Shown one piece after another: positions 1 through 8,567 of a stretch of DNA of 64,000 nucleotides; position 1 is the stretch's first letter, and each line of letters starts with the position of its first letter. The position numbers and the translations under genes are program-made. The notes under the pieces are model-generated. The model did not search any database, was not told the DNA's origin, and saw nothing but the letters and a program-made list of their open reading frames with translations. This DNA comes from Micromonospora trifolii (GTDB taxonomy: Bacteria; Actinomycetota; Actinomycetes; Mycobacteriales; Micromonosporaceae), in contig NZ_JAKKFD010000066.1 of NCBI RefSeq assembly GCF_022229005.1, positions 231,296 to 295,295 on the forward strand. The letters run 5' to 3'.

Positions 1-6
1 TGCTGC

Positions 7-927
7 TCACCGGCTTGCCTCCGTGATCCCACCGCGATACTCGACGGCATCGGCTGTCAACTTGATGAACGCGTCCTCCAGCGAGGCGGTGCAGGGTGTG
101 AGCTCGGTGATTATCAGGCCTTCGTCCCGACCGACCGCGCCGATCTGCTCCAGCTCGGCGCCCAGCGCGTGCAGTGTCCCGTCCCCCGCTTCGGTCACCT
201 GGATCCCACGGGCGGTCAAGGCGCTGCGGAGGCGCGCGGCCTCGGGTGAGCGCAGCCGGATGTACGAACCCGCATGCTGGGCCACAAAATCGCTTGTCGG
301 GATGTCGGCGAGCATCCGCCCCCGGCCGATGATGATCAGATGATCGGCGGTGGCCGCCATCTCGGTCATCAGGTGGCTGGACAGCAGCACCGTGCGCCCC
401 TCGGCCGCCAGCCCTGTCAACAGCTGCCGGATCCACCGGACCCCCTCCGGGTCGAGCCCGTTGATCGGCTCGTCCAGGAGCAGCACCGGCGGATCCCCGA
501 GCAGCGCGGCGGCCAACCCGAGCCGCTGTGTCATGCCCAGCGAGAACCCTCGAACCCGCTTGCCGGCGACGCTCTCCAGCCCGACCATCTCGATCACCTG
601 ACGCACTCGCTGCCGCGAGATGCGGTTGCTGGCCGCCAGGCTGAGCAGATGGTTGTACGCGGACCGCCCAGGGTGCGCCGCGCGGCTCTCCAGCAGCGCA
701 CCGACCTGCCGTAGGGGCTCGGTCAGTTCGCCGTACTCCTTGCCGTTGATTCTGACGTGCCCCGACGTGGGCCGGTCCAGTTGCAGCATGAGCCGCATGG
801 TGGTGGACTTCCCGGCCCCGTTGGGACCGAGAAAGCCGGTGACCCGCCCTGGCCTCACAGTGAACGTGAGCCCGTCGACGGCGGTTTTGGCACCGTAGTG
901 CTTGGTCAGCTCAGTCGCCTCGATCAT
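7..927 (-). CDS. ABC transporter ATP-binding protein
   Basis: Cytoplasmic ATPase subunit of an ABC exporter, probably of the drug or lipid efflux type. The Walker A motif GPNGAGKST, the signature FSLGMTQRLGLA (a variant of LSGGQ), Walker B VLLLDEP and the switch histidine in LSSH are all visible. The C-terminal third resembles the extension of the BcrA/DrrA-type ATPases. I start at the ATG at 927 (MIEATELTKHYG) because a GAGG lies just upstream; the reading frame stays open further upstream but with no family-like sequence. The stop lies 6 bases from the window edge, so the expected membrane permease would be outside. The exported substrate is unknown. Confidence 0.9.
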   Translation of the reverse strand: MIEATELTKHYGAKTAVDGLTFTVRPGRVTGFLGPNGAGKSTTMRLMLQLDRPTSGHVRINGKEYGELTEPLRQVGALLESRAAHPGRSAYNHLLSLAASNRISRQRVRQVIEMVGLESVAGKRVRGFSLGMTQRLGLAAALLGDPPVLLLDEPINGLDPEGVRWIRQLLTGLAAEGRTVLLSSHLMTEMAATADHLIIIGRGRMLADIPTSDFVAQHAGSYIRLRSPEAARLRSALTARGIQVTEAGDGTLHALGAELEQIGAVGRDEGLIITELTPCTASLEDAFIKLTADAVEYRGGITEASR

Positions 928-1030
928 GCCCTCAGCCTGCCGGCGGGGCCCTGTCCGCCGCGTCGAACCACGGTTTGACAATGCCCATGGCTGAGCGGCT
1001 GCGCGCTCCCTCTCGGCGCGGTGCCCCGCG

Positions 1031-1065
1031 CCGCGAGCCCCTCATCTCCCCCGGAGGGCTCGCGG
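1031..1065 (-). terminator. Hairpin terminator after the M23 peptidase gene
   Basis: Ten-base perfect arms (CCGCGAGCCC and GGGCTCGCGG) flank a 15-base spacer. The hairpin lies 14 bases past the stop of the M23 gene. There is no T-run, which is usual for high-GC actinobacteria. Confidence 0.6.
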
Positions 1066-1078
1066 TGCGGAGGGCGAC

Positions 1079-2395
1079 TCAGGCGGCGTAGATGAGCTTG
1101 ACGCCGTCCAGTCCCAGGGCCGCTGCCCGCGTGCCGCGGACCCCGCTGTTCAGGTTGCGCCAGCTGTTGTTGCTGGCGGCTTCGTGCACCCACCCGTCGA
1201 CGACGTTGTAGATGTGCTTCACCCCGTTGACATTGAGCGCGGCCAGCGAGGTGCCCTGCGCGCCGTAGATGCCGGTCCACAGGTTGGCCCAGCCGGCGTT
1301 GCTGGCGGCCTCGTAGATCCGGCCGCCGTTGAGCGTGTAGATGATCTTCGTTGTCCCCACTGTGATCGCCGCTACCGCCGAGGCCGGGATGCCCGTGTTC
1401 AGGTTCCGCCAGGCGTTGGCGCTGTGCGCCTCGTGTACGTAGCCGCCGACGATGCTGTAGACGTACTTGACGCCGTTCAGCACGATCACCGAGATCGAGG
1501 ACGAACTGGCACCACCGATGCCGGTGTTGAGGTTGCGCCAACTGTTGTTGCTGGCGGCCTCGTGCACGTACCCGTCGACGACGTTGTAGATGTGCTTCAC
1601 CCCGCCGAGGTTGATCGCGGCCAGGGCGGTGCCCTGTGCTCCGTGGATGCCGGTCCACAGGTTGGTCCAGCCGGCGTTGCTGGCGGCCTCGTGGATCCGG
1701 CCGCCGTTGAGGGTGTAGAGGATCTTCGTGGATCCCACTGTGATCGCTGTCGCCGCCGTGCCGGTCACCGCGCCCGCGCTGCCGGCGACCGGTAGGGCGC
1801 GCCAGCCGGCATTGCTGGCCGCCTCGAACACCTGACGGGGCTGGTCGGCGGGGTTCTGCTGGATGAAGGCCAGCGGGTTGATCCGGGTGCCGGACGGGTC
1901 GATCATGTGCCAGTGCAGGTGCGGGCCCGTCGAACTGCCCGAGCCGGGTGCGCCGGCCGCGCCGCCGGAGCGGCCCACGATCGTGCCCGCGCCCACGCTG
2001 GTCCCGTTGGCGAGCAGGAACTGCGACAGGTGCAGGTACTGGCTGCGGTACCCGTCCGCGTGCTGGATCGTGACGGTGTGCCCGCCCGTGCCGTTGTTCG
2101 GGATGTTCTGAATGGTGCCGGCGCCGCAGGCCGGCAACGCCGTGCCCACCCCCATCCCGAAGTCGATGCCACCGAGTGATCCGCGGCTGAGGTGACCCTC
2201 CCAGGTGTCGGTGATCGGGTAGGCGCTGAACGGGTTGTAGATCGCCGGCGCGGCCTGTGCCGCCCCGGGGACCAGCAGACCACCGGTGCTGATGGCCCCC
2301 ACACCCAGCACCGCCGCGCGCAACATCGTGCGGCGACTCACGGCGGAGGTGGTCGTGTCGTCGCCGCAGCAGCTGCCTTCGTAGCCGTCAGTCAT
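1079..2395 (-). CDS. Secreted M23-type peptidase-like protein with tachylectin-like C-terminal repeats
   Basis: An exported protein. It has a twin-arginine leader (SRRTMLRAAVLG) and an Ala-rich cleavage region ending near AQA. Residues about 65-180 form an M23 (LytM-like) fold, with the later zinc motif HLHWH and the YLHL strand present. The first zinc motif HxGxD reads LGGID, so the first metal-binding His is missing and peptidase activity is uncertain. The last 250 residues are about six repeats of roughly 45 residues (core HEAASNxxWRNLNTGI), like tachylectin-type propellers that bind glycans. The ATG at 2395 is chosen over the one 24 bases upstream because AGAAGGAG stands 7-8 bases before it. 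Confidence 0.85.
   Translation of the reverse strand: MTDGYEGSCCGDDTTTSAVSRRTMLRAAVLGVGAISTGGLLVPGAAQAAPAIYNPFSAYPITDTWEGHLSRGSLGGIDFGMGVGTALPACGAGTIQNIPNNGTGGHTVTIQHADGYRSQYLHLSQFLLANGTSVGAGTIVGRSGGAAGAPGSGSSTGPHLHWHMIDPSGTRINPLAFIQQNPADQPRQVFEAASNAGWRALPVAGSAGAVTGTAATAITVGSTKILYTLNGGRIHEAASNAGWTNLWTGIHGAQGTALAAINLGGVKHIYNVVDGYVHEAASNNSWRNLNTGIGGASSSSISVIVLNGVKYVYSIVGGYVHEAHSANAWRNLNTGIPASAVAAITVGTTKIIYTLNGGRIYEAASNAGWANLWTGIYGAQGTSLAALNVNGVKHIYNVVDGWVHEAASNNSWRNLNSGVRGTRAAALGLDGVKLIYAA
1140..1730 (-). repeat. 378-bp internal coding repeat in the M23 protein gene
   Basis: Blocks near 1,140-1,350 recur at about 1,518-1,730 with near-identical bases, at a spacing of 378 bp (for example GATGCCGGTCCACAGGTTGG at 1,269 and 1,647). 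Each block encodes several propeller repeats, so the gene grew by segmental duplication. Confidence 0.8.
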
Positions 2396-2479
2396 TCCCA
2401 CTCCTTCTGCGCCCGCCAAGATATCTACGGAGGCTAATGGGTGGGTTGGTCTGGCGGTATCGGTGCCACCAGACGTTGA

Positions 2480-3079
2480 TCAGAGCGTTGGCAGCTGTTC
2501 GGCTCGGGTGATGACCTGGTCGATGAGGCCGTACTCCCGGGCCTGCTCGGCGGTGAACCAACGGTCCCGGTCCCAGTCCCGCTGGATCTCGTCGAGGGTT
2601 CGTCCACTGTGCCGGGAGATCAGCTCCTGCATCGTCCGCTTCACGTGCAGCATGTTCTCCGCCTGGATGGTGATGTCGGCGGCGGTCCCGCCCATCCCAC
2701 CGGACGGCTGGTGCATCATGACCCGTGAATGTGGCAGTGCGTACCGCTTGCCGGCCGCCCCCGCGCAGAGCAGGAACTGCCCCATCGAGCCGGCGAACCC
2801 GAGCGCCAGCGTCGCCACGTCGTTGCGGACATACCGCATCGTGTCGTAGACCGCCATCCCTGCGCTCACCGAACCGCCCGGCGAGTTGATGTAGAGGTAG
2901 ATGTCCCGGTCGTCGTCCTCCGCGGCGAGCAGCAGGATCTGCGCGCAGATCTGGTTGGCCGACTGCTCGGTCACCTCGGTGCCCAGGAAGACGATCCGCT
3001 CCCGCAGCAGCCGCTCGAACACATGGTCACCGAAGGACGGCTGCCCGCCCTCCAGCATTCGTACGTCGTACCCGATCAT
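2480..3079 (-). CDS. clpP: ATP-dependent Clp protease proteolytic subunit
   Basis: A serine protease subunit that forms the ClpP barrel and degrades proteins fed by Clp ATPases. At 199 aa it is the standard length. The nucleophile Ser is in GFAGSMGQFLL, the His in SRVMMHQPSGG and the Asp in DWDRDRWFTAEQA. The serine motif is slightly unusual (GFAGSMG rather than GQAASMG). The ATG at 3079 has GGAAGG about 10 bases upstream and gives the family's usual N-terminus. A helix-turn-helix gene lies upstream on the same strand, as with the stress-inducible clpP copies of Streptomyces (ClgR/PopR regulated). Actinobacteria usually carry a second clpP pair elsewhere. Confidence 0.92.
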   Translation of the reverse strand: MIGYDVRMLEGGQPSFGDHVFERLLRERIVFLGTEVTEQSANQICAQILLLAAEDDDRDIYLYINSPGGSVSAGMAVYDTMRYVRNDVATLALGFAGSMGQFLLCAGAAGKRYALPHSRVMMHQPSGGMGGTAADITIQAENMLHVKRTMQELISRHSGRTLDEIQRDWDRDRWFTAEQAREYGLIDQVITRAEQLPTL

Positions 3080-3216
3080 GTGCCGCCGCCTTCCACCGCG
3101 CCGGCGGGCGGTGGGGACCACCCGGTGGACCGGCCCCTTCAGCGTGCGGGCGACGGCGACGGCTGGCCCAGTGATTCTGCCGCCGGCAGATCCGCCGACG
3201 GCAGAACCCACGCGGC

Positions 3217-3714
3217 CTACGCGACGGTCAGCCGCCGCAGGCCCAGCCGGGTCTGCGCGCAGTCAGCCAGGGCGGCGGTCCGCGGACCGGGGCGCGAGCC
3301 ACCAGCGGAGGCTCTTTCGTCGACGCTGAGGATCGGCTCGCCGGCCACCGGCCCGCGGTGCAGAACGAACCCGCCGACACGTGGACCCACCAGAAGGGTG
3401 GCGTTGCCGATCTCCCGGCGAGTCGCATCGACCCGCTCCAGGTGGGTGAGCGCGGCGCGCGGCGCGGCCGGGAGGCGGGGCTCGACCCGGCGCATGTCGT
3501 CACGGGCCTCGCCGAGCAGTTCGGCGAGGCTGATGCCGAGCGCTCGGCAGATCGCGGCCAGCACCTCCGAGGAGGCCTCCTTTCGACCCCGCTCGACCTC
3601 CGAAAGGTAGGGAACGGAGACGTCGGCTGACGCGGCCACCTCGCGCAGCGTGCGGCCCTGACGCTGGCGGTGGCGGCGGAGCACTCCGCCGATGACTCGT
3701 CGCAGCAACGACAT
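3217..3714 (-). CDS. XRE-family regulator, ClgR/PopR-like
   Basis: A DNA-binding regulator of 165 aa. The N-terminal half is a Cro/C1-type helix-turn-helix (GRTLREVAASADVSVPYLSEV, then ERGRKEASSEVLAAICRALG). The helix sequence closely resembles ClgR and PopR, activators of clp genes that are themselves Clp substrates. Its position 137 bases upstream of clpP on the same strand supports that role. The C-terminal half has no recognisable domain. Direct control of clpP is inferred from context, not shown. Confidence 0.8.
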   Translation of the reverse strand: MSLLRRVIGGVLRRHRQRQGRTLREVAASADVSVPYLSEVERGRKEASSEVLAAICRALGISLAELLGEARDDMRRVEPRLPAAPRAALTHLERVDATRREIGNATLLVGPRVGGFVLHRGPVAGEPILSVDERASAGGSRPGPRTAALADCAQTRLGLRRLTVA

Positions 3715-3973
3715 GCCGGCCTCACTTTCGCGGTCGTCGTCGGGAACACCCTCATCATGCCCGTCCTCGACCGTCCGGACCGACCCGTCCGGCCCGCGCC
3801 GCTCCGACGGCGCGGGCCCCGGGCCCTTGTCGGTGCAGGTGGGCGTGCCAGTTGGTTCGGCTCCGCCCGGGTGCGGGTGCGACGCCGGTTGTCCGCGCGA
3901 CCCGGACGTGCGATCGACGGTGTACCCGCTATGTTGTGGGCGTGCAGGCGACGGCGGGGGAGCAGGTTCGACG

Positions 3974-4987
3974 GTGATCCATTTTCCCGCGCAGCGCCGG
4001 GGCCCACTGAGCGCGCTGAGCCTTCGGCTCGCCGCCGCCCTGGGCCTGGTCTTCGCCGTGGTCGCCGCTGTCTACCTGGGCCGGGACGGCTACCGCGATG
4101 TCAACGAGGACGGCCTCACCCTCCTCGACTGCTTCTACTACGCGGTCGTGTCGCTCTCGACCACCGGCTACGGGGACATCACCCCGGCCGCGCCGTCGGC
4201 CCGGCTGGTGAACGTCCTCTTCATCACCCCGGCCCGAGTGATCTTCCTTATCATCCTGGTCGGCACCACCCTGGAAGTTCTGACCGAGCAGTACCGGACC
4301 GGCCGTCGCCTGTCGCGGTGGAGGAGAGCCGTGAAGGACCACGTCATCATCTGCGGCTACGGCACCAAGGGGCGCAGCGCTGTCTCCGCCCTGATGGAAA
4401 ACGGTCTGGACCGCTCGCGGATCGTGGTGGTGGAGCGCAGCGCCGCAGCCCTACGGCAGGCCACCTCCGCTGGGCTGGTGGCGATCGAGGGCTCGGCGAC
4501 CCGCTCGTCCGTGCTGAACGAGGCGCACGTCAAGAACGCAAAGGCCGTGATCATCGCGACCGACAGTGACGACGCGTCGGTGCTGGTCGCGCTGACGGTA
4601 CGGCAGCTCACCGCCGGGCAGGTCCGCATCATCGCGGCGGCCCGGGAGGCGGAGAACGCCCCACTGCTCAAGCAGAGTGGGGCGCACCATGTGATCGTCT
4701 CCTCGGCCACGGCGGGCCGGCTGCTCGGCCTGTCCACCTCGGCGCCGCCGCTGATCGACGTGGTGGAGGATCTGCTCACTCCCGGCCAGGGCATGGCGCT
4801 GGCGATGCGTTCCGCGGAGCGGGACGAGGTGGGTCGTTCGCCGCGGGAGCTGGAGTCGTTGGTGATCGCCCTGGTGCGGCGGGGCAAGGTGGTCACCCTG
4901 GCCGACCGGGCCGGCGCGGTGATCGAGACCGGCGACATGCTGGTGCACGTACGCGACGACCGCCCCCAGTCGGCCACCACCGCCTGA
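3974..4987 (+). CDS. Two-TM potassium channel with RCK (TrkA-N/TrkA-C) domains
   Basis: A membrane K+ channel gated by a cytoplasmic nucleotide-binding ring. Two hydrophobic segments (about residues 15-37 and 75-98) flank the pore helix and the selectivity filter TTGYGDI. A Rossmann-type TrkA-N domain follows (IICGYGTKG, residues about 120-235), then TrkA-C. The open frame extends to 3692, but that part is low-complexity. GTG at 3974 is preferred because GGGGGAG stands about 10 bases upstream and the protein then begins just before TM1. It is transcribed away from the XRE gene. Confidence 0.9.
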   Translation: MIHFPAQRRGPLSALSLRLAAALGLVFAVVAAVYLGRDGYRDVNEDGLTLLDCFYYAVVSLSTTGYGDITPAAPSARLVNVLFITPARVIFLIILVGTTLEVLTEQYRTGRRLSRWRRAVKDHVIICGYGTKGRSAVSALMENGLDRSRIVVVERSAAALRQATSAGLVAIEGSATRSSVLNEAHVKNAKAVIIATDSDDASVLVALTVRQLTAGQVRIIAAAREAENAPLLKQSGAHHVIVSSATAGRLLGLSTSAPPLIDVVEDLLTPGQGMALAMRSAERDEVGRSPRELESLVIALVRRGKVVTLADRAGAVIETGDMLVHVRDDRPQSATTA

Positions 4988-5064
4988 TCGTTTCGCCGCT
5001 GTCGGTAGGTGTGTGACCGCTGGCCTGATATCGCCGCCGCCGCCGCCGTTGTGGTGAGGCGGCG

Positions 5065-5544
5065 TCAGCAGGTCTCGTCGGCGGCGCAGATCGCCTCGGT
5101 GCAGTTCACCGCGGTGCCGGCGGAGGCCCGGCTGAGCAGCTTGTAGAGCGTCTCCCGCTCGGCGGGATCCAGCGCGCCCAGCACCTCGTCCTCGGCGCCG
5201 GCCAGAGCGCATTCGGCCTCGCTGAGGCGTTTCGCACCATCTTCGGTGAGTTCGACGACGTGTCTGCGGCGATCCTCGGGTGAGCGCCGACGCTCGACCA
5301 GCTGCTTCGTCTCCAGGTCGTTGAGCAGCCCGACGATGTTGGTGCTGTCCATTTCCAGGATGGTGGCGAGCGCCTGTTGCCCGGTGCCGCCGCCGGCGCG
5401 CAGCACTGTGAGCGCGACCAGATGCCGGGGGCGTAGGCCCAGCGGCGCCAGCACCGACTCCGACCGCAGTCGCATCCGCCGGGCCAGATGGTCCAGGAGT
5501 GCGCCCGAGCGGTGCTCGGAGGAGTCGAGCGGCTGCGCGGACAT
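5065..5544 (-). CDS. MarR-family regulator with C-terminal cysteines
   Basis: A winged-helix regulator of 159 aa. The DNA-binding part is recognisable from MDSTNIVGLLNDLETKQLVER and the basic wing RRRSPEDRRRHVV. It is divergent from an azoreductase gene, with an 82-base shared upstream region, the usual arrangement for a repressor of a quinone or electrophile detoxification enzyme. The C-terminal tail (NCTEAICAADETC) holds three cysteines in its last 12 residues, which suggests thiol-based sensing as in YodB or OhrR (inference). The start at ATG 5544 is not certain: its ribosome binding site is weak and an ATG 10 codons upstream is possible. Confidence 0.82.
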   Translation of the reverse strand: MSAQPLDSSEHRSGALLDHLARRMRLRSESVLAPLGLRPRHLVALTVLRAGGGTGQQALATILEMDSTNIVGLLNDLETKQLVERRRSPEDRRRHVVELTEDGAKRLSEAECALAGAEDEVLGALDPAERETLYKLLSRASAGTAVNCTEAICAADETC

Positions 5545-5626
5545 GTGACCCAGTCTACCGACCTGACGGAACATCGGCCTGCTATAAATAGTTGGTGCTT
5601 CACAGACGATTCCTAGAGGAGGAATA

Positions 5627-6271
5627 ATGCATCTGCTGCATATTGACTCGAGCATCCGCGGTGACTGGTCGGTCAGCCGGCGGCTCACCGCCCGCGCGGT
5701 CGACGCATGGCGTGCGGCCCACCCGGACGGCACCGTGGCCTACCGGGACCTGGGCGCCGAGCCGCTGCCGCACCTGGACGCTGAGGGTGGCCTGGCACGG
5801 ATGACCCCTCCGGACCAGCACACGCCGGCCCAGCGCGAGTCCTGGGAGCTCAGCGAGCGGCTGGTCGACGAGGTGAAGCAGGCCGACGTGGTGTTGCTCG
5901 GGCTGCCGCTCTACAACTACGGCGCACCCAGCAGCGTCAAGTCCTGGGTCGACCACCTGATCGTGCCCGGCCTCGCGTTCGACCCGACGACCCAGCAGGG
6001 CCTGCTCGGTGGACGCGAGTTCGTGGTGCTGGCCACCCGGGGTGGCGGCTACGGCGAGGGGACCCCGCGCAACGGTTGGGACCACGCGGAACCGTGGCTC
6101 CCACACGGCCTGTCGCTGACCGGCATGGAGCCGCGTTTCATCAGCGCCGAGCTGACCCTGGCGCCGTCGGTGCCGGCGATGGCCGAGCTGATCCCGCTGC
6201 ACGAGGCGAGCCTCACGGCGGCCGAGAAAGAGATCGACAACCTCTGGCTGCCGGCCGGCGCCGCCCGCTGA
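5627..6271 (+). CDS. azoR: FMN-dependent NADH-azoreductase / quinone reductase
   Basis: A cytoplasmic flavodoxin-like reductase that uses NADH to reduce quinones or azo compounds by two electrons. The N-terminal phosphate-binding start (LHIDSSIRGDWSVSRRL), the central PLYNYGAPSSVKSWVD flavin site and the TRGGGYGEGTPRNGWD segment are typical of AzoR. The length of 214 aa matches the family. A strong AGAGGAGG stands 5 bases before the ATG. It is probably controlled by the divergent MarR regulator, forming a two-gene electrophile response. Confidence 0.9.
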   Translation: MHLLHIDSSIRGDWSVSRRLTARAVDAWRAAHPDGTVAYRDLGAEPLPHLDAEGGLARMTPPDQHTPAQRESWELSERLVDEVKQADVVLLGLPLYNYGAPSSVKSWVDHLIVPGLAFDPTTQQGLLGGREFVVLATRGGGYGEGTPRNGWDHAEPWLPHGLSLTGMEPRFISAELTLAPSVPAMAELIPLHEASLTAAEKEIDNLWLPAGAAR

Positions 6272-6686
6272 CCAGTCGTCCCTCGTCGCCCGGAGGGCGG
6301 CCGCTCCACACCGGAACGGCCACCCCTCCGGGGCGGGACATCCAGTTTCTGCGTACCAGGCGGCGGGAGCCACAACCCGTCCGGATGAGTCGCGGCTGCG
6401 CTGGCCCCGTCGGTTCGTCGCGGTCTGGTTGCGGATCATGGAAAAACCTCGTTACCGGGCAGCTTCCCGAACGAACCCTTGCTACGGTGTCCCGGCTTAG
6501 AGCTGTCAATGGGTGTCGCTGCCGGGGCTTGCCGGTGCAGCGTCGTTGGCGCAGGCACGACGGGGAAATCTTCTAGAGCCGGGCGGACTCCGCCCTGGTG
6601 TGGTTTGTCGTTCAACCGTCGCGTCCCACGCAGGTCATCCCGGGCAGTTCCGAGTGCCTCGTTAATCGAACGACGGGAAGCAATCA
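6272..6686. other. 415-bp intergenic region
   Basis: Apart from the hairpin at its left end, I see no gene, tRNA or clear repeat. It should hold the promoter of the secreted protease gene. A GGGAAG sits just before the GTG at 6687. TACGGT near 6,484-6,489 could be a -10 box, but this is weak. Confidence 0.5.
6290..6331 (+). terminator. Imperfect hairpin after the azoreductase gene
   Basis: CCGGAGGgcGGCCG is followed 13 bases later by CGGCCaccCCTCCGG. It lies about 20 bases past the stop. Small bulges sit inside the stem. Confidence 0.45.
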
Positions 6687-8495
6687 GTGGCTGAAGTGGC
6701 AACATCCGCAGGAGCCCGACGGCGGTGGTACGCCGGCGTCATGGCGGGCCTCGCTCTCACGGGCGTGGCGGCCGTGGCACCCACGACCAGTGCTCAGGCC
6801 GCCCCCAACGGCGGCGGCGCGTACGACGTGGCCAGCAGCGAGCGACCGGACCGGTCGAGCAAGCTGCCGAACCTGCACAAGGGAAAGCTCACGCTTCCCA
6901 AGCCGGGTGCCCAGGGCCGGGCCTTCCAGTCCGGCACCGGTGCCTCTCCCAAGGTCTTCCAGGGGACCCTGGCGAGCGCCTCCGAGTTTCCGTACATCGT
7001 GGGTATCGTCACCGCTCTCCAGGACAGCGACCAGTACTACTGGTGCACCGGCACGATCATCGCCCCCAACAAGGTGCTGACGGCCGCGCACTGCACCGCC
7101 GACGGGCCCGGCAGCACTCGGGTCATCGCCGGCAACGACCGGCTGGTCGACAGCAACGGCCAGATCATCGGTGGCAGCGGGTTCGTCGCCGAGGTCAGCT
7201 CGACCTGGACCCACCCGGGCTGGAACATCGCCGAGCAGTACGAGCACCCTGACACCGCGCCGATCGTGGACGACGTCTCGGTCCTCACGCTGAAGCAGAA
7301 CCTGCCCAGCGTGTACAAGCCGGTGTCGTTGAGCGCCCAGGGCGACCAGACTCCGTACGTGGCTGGCACGCAGGCCCAGATCGCGGGCTACGGCGTCACC
7401 GCGTCCGACGACCAGGACCCGGACAGCCGGCTGCGCAAGGCGACTGTTCCGATGCGGTCCAACGCGGACTGCGACGTCCCCGGGCTCTACCTCGCCGACC
7501 GGATGATCTGCGCTGGCGCCGGCACCGACGCCACGCCGAGCAGCGACACCTGCGGGGGCGACTCCGGCGGTCCGCTGCTCGTCAACGGCGTCCAGGTCGG
7601 CATCACCGACTGGGGCTTCCAGCCGTGTGGTTCGTCGGCCGGCTACTACGAGCGGTTGAGCTACTACAACAACTCCATCAAGGCGGACCTGACCCGTCCG
7701 TCGCTGGTCAACGCGGACTGGACGGGCGACGGTCACACCGACCTGCTCGCCCGCGACGCCGCCGGCAACCTGGCGTTGTGGTACGGCAGTGGCTTCTCCA
7801 ACGACGGGTGGGGCGGCTTCTACGGGGTTCAGCAGATCGGCGCTGGCTGGGGGATCTACAGCCGGGTCTTCCGCGTCTACAACTGGAACGGCGACAAGAA
7901 GCCGTCCATCATGGCGATGAAGCCCAACGGTGAGCTGTTCATCTACAACACCGATGGCAAGGGCAACTTCGTCGGTGGCGCGAAGAAGATCGGCACCGGG
8001 TGGCAGGGCTTCACCGCGCTCATGGTGACGAACAACTGGCTGGGCAACAACCGGCCGAGCCTTCTGGTGCGCAAGTCCAACGGCGACCTGATCCGCTACA
8101 CCAGCAACGGTAATGGTGGCTGGGAGAACCCGCTGGGCACCAAGATCGGCAACGGCTGGAACGGGTTCAACCTGTTCCTCACTCCGGGTGCCTGGAAGGG
8201 CGACGGGCGTGAGGTGCTGATCGGTCGTACCTCGACCGGCGACCTGAAGATGTACCAGTCCGACAGCAAGGGCGGCTGGACCAACCCGCTCGGCACCAAG
8301 ATCGGTAGCGGCTGGGGCGGCTTCAAGAACATCATGGTTCCGGGCGACTGGAGCGGCGACAACATGATGGACATGCTCGGCGTCGACGGCAATGGCCGGA
8401 TGCGGCTCTACACGACCAACGGCTACGGCCAGTGGATCGACTCGAGCGGCGGGGTCATCGGCACCGGCTGGGGAGTCTTCAACCTGGTCTTCTGA
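6687..8495 (+). CDS. Secreted trypsin-like serine protease with FG-GAP-like propeller repeats
   Basis: An extracellular protease of 602 aa. A signal peptide (basic RRRWY, then a hydrophobic run, ending near AQA) is followed by a pro-like stretch. The chymotrypsin domain spans about residues 95-335, with the catalytic His in LTAAHC, Asp in DDVSVLTL and Ser in GGDSGGPL. About 265 C-terminal residues form repeats of the type DWTGDGHTDLLARDAAGNL, resembling FG-GAP/VCBS beta-propeller blades that usually bind calcium or polymers. GTG at 6687 has a ribosome binding site. Substrate unknown. Confidence 0.88.
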   Translation: MAEVATSAGARRRWYAGVMAGLALTGVAAVAPTTSAQAAPNGGGAYDVASSERPDRSSKLPNLHKGKLTLPKPGAQGRAFQSGTGASPKVFQGTLASASEFPYIVGIVTALQDSDQYYWCTGTIIAPNKVLTAAHCTADGPGSTRVIAGNDRLVDSNGQIIGGSGFVAEVSSTWTHPGWNIAEQYEHPDTAPIVDDVSVLTLKQNLPSVYKPVSLSAQGDQTPYVAGTQAQIAGYGVTASDDQDPDSRLRKATVPMRSNADCDVPGLYLADRMICAGAGTDATPSSDTCGGDSGGPLLVNGVQVGITDWGFQPCGSSAGYYERLSYYNNSIKADLTRPSLVNADWTGDGHTDLLARDAAGNLALWYGSGFSNDGWGGFYGVQQIGAGWGIYSRVFRVYNWNGDKKPSIMAMKPNGELFIYNTDGKGNFVGGAKKIGTGWQGFTALMVTNNWLGNNRPSLLVRKSNGDLIRYTSNGNGGWENPLGTKIGNGWNGFNLFLTPGAWKGDGREVLIGRTSTGDLKMYQSDSKGGWTNPLGTKIGSGWGGFKNIMVPGDWSGDNMMDMLGVDGNGRMRLYTTNGYGQWIDSSGGVIGTGWGVFNLVF

Positions 8496-8521
8496 TCAGG
8501 CTGTCCGCAGCAGTAACGGGA

Positions 8522-8551
8522 AGGGCCCGCAACCGAACGGTTGCGGGCCCT
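8522..8551. terminator. Bidirectional terminator between convergent genes
   Basis: A perfect 14-base stem (AGGGCCCGCAACCG and its complement) with a 2-base centre lies between the protease gene and the convergent korB. Confidence 0.85.
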
Positions 8552-8567
8552 GTCCCATTGTCGAGCG

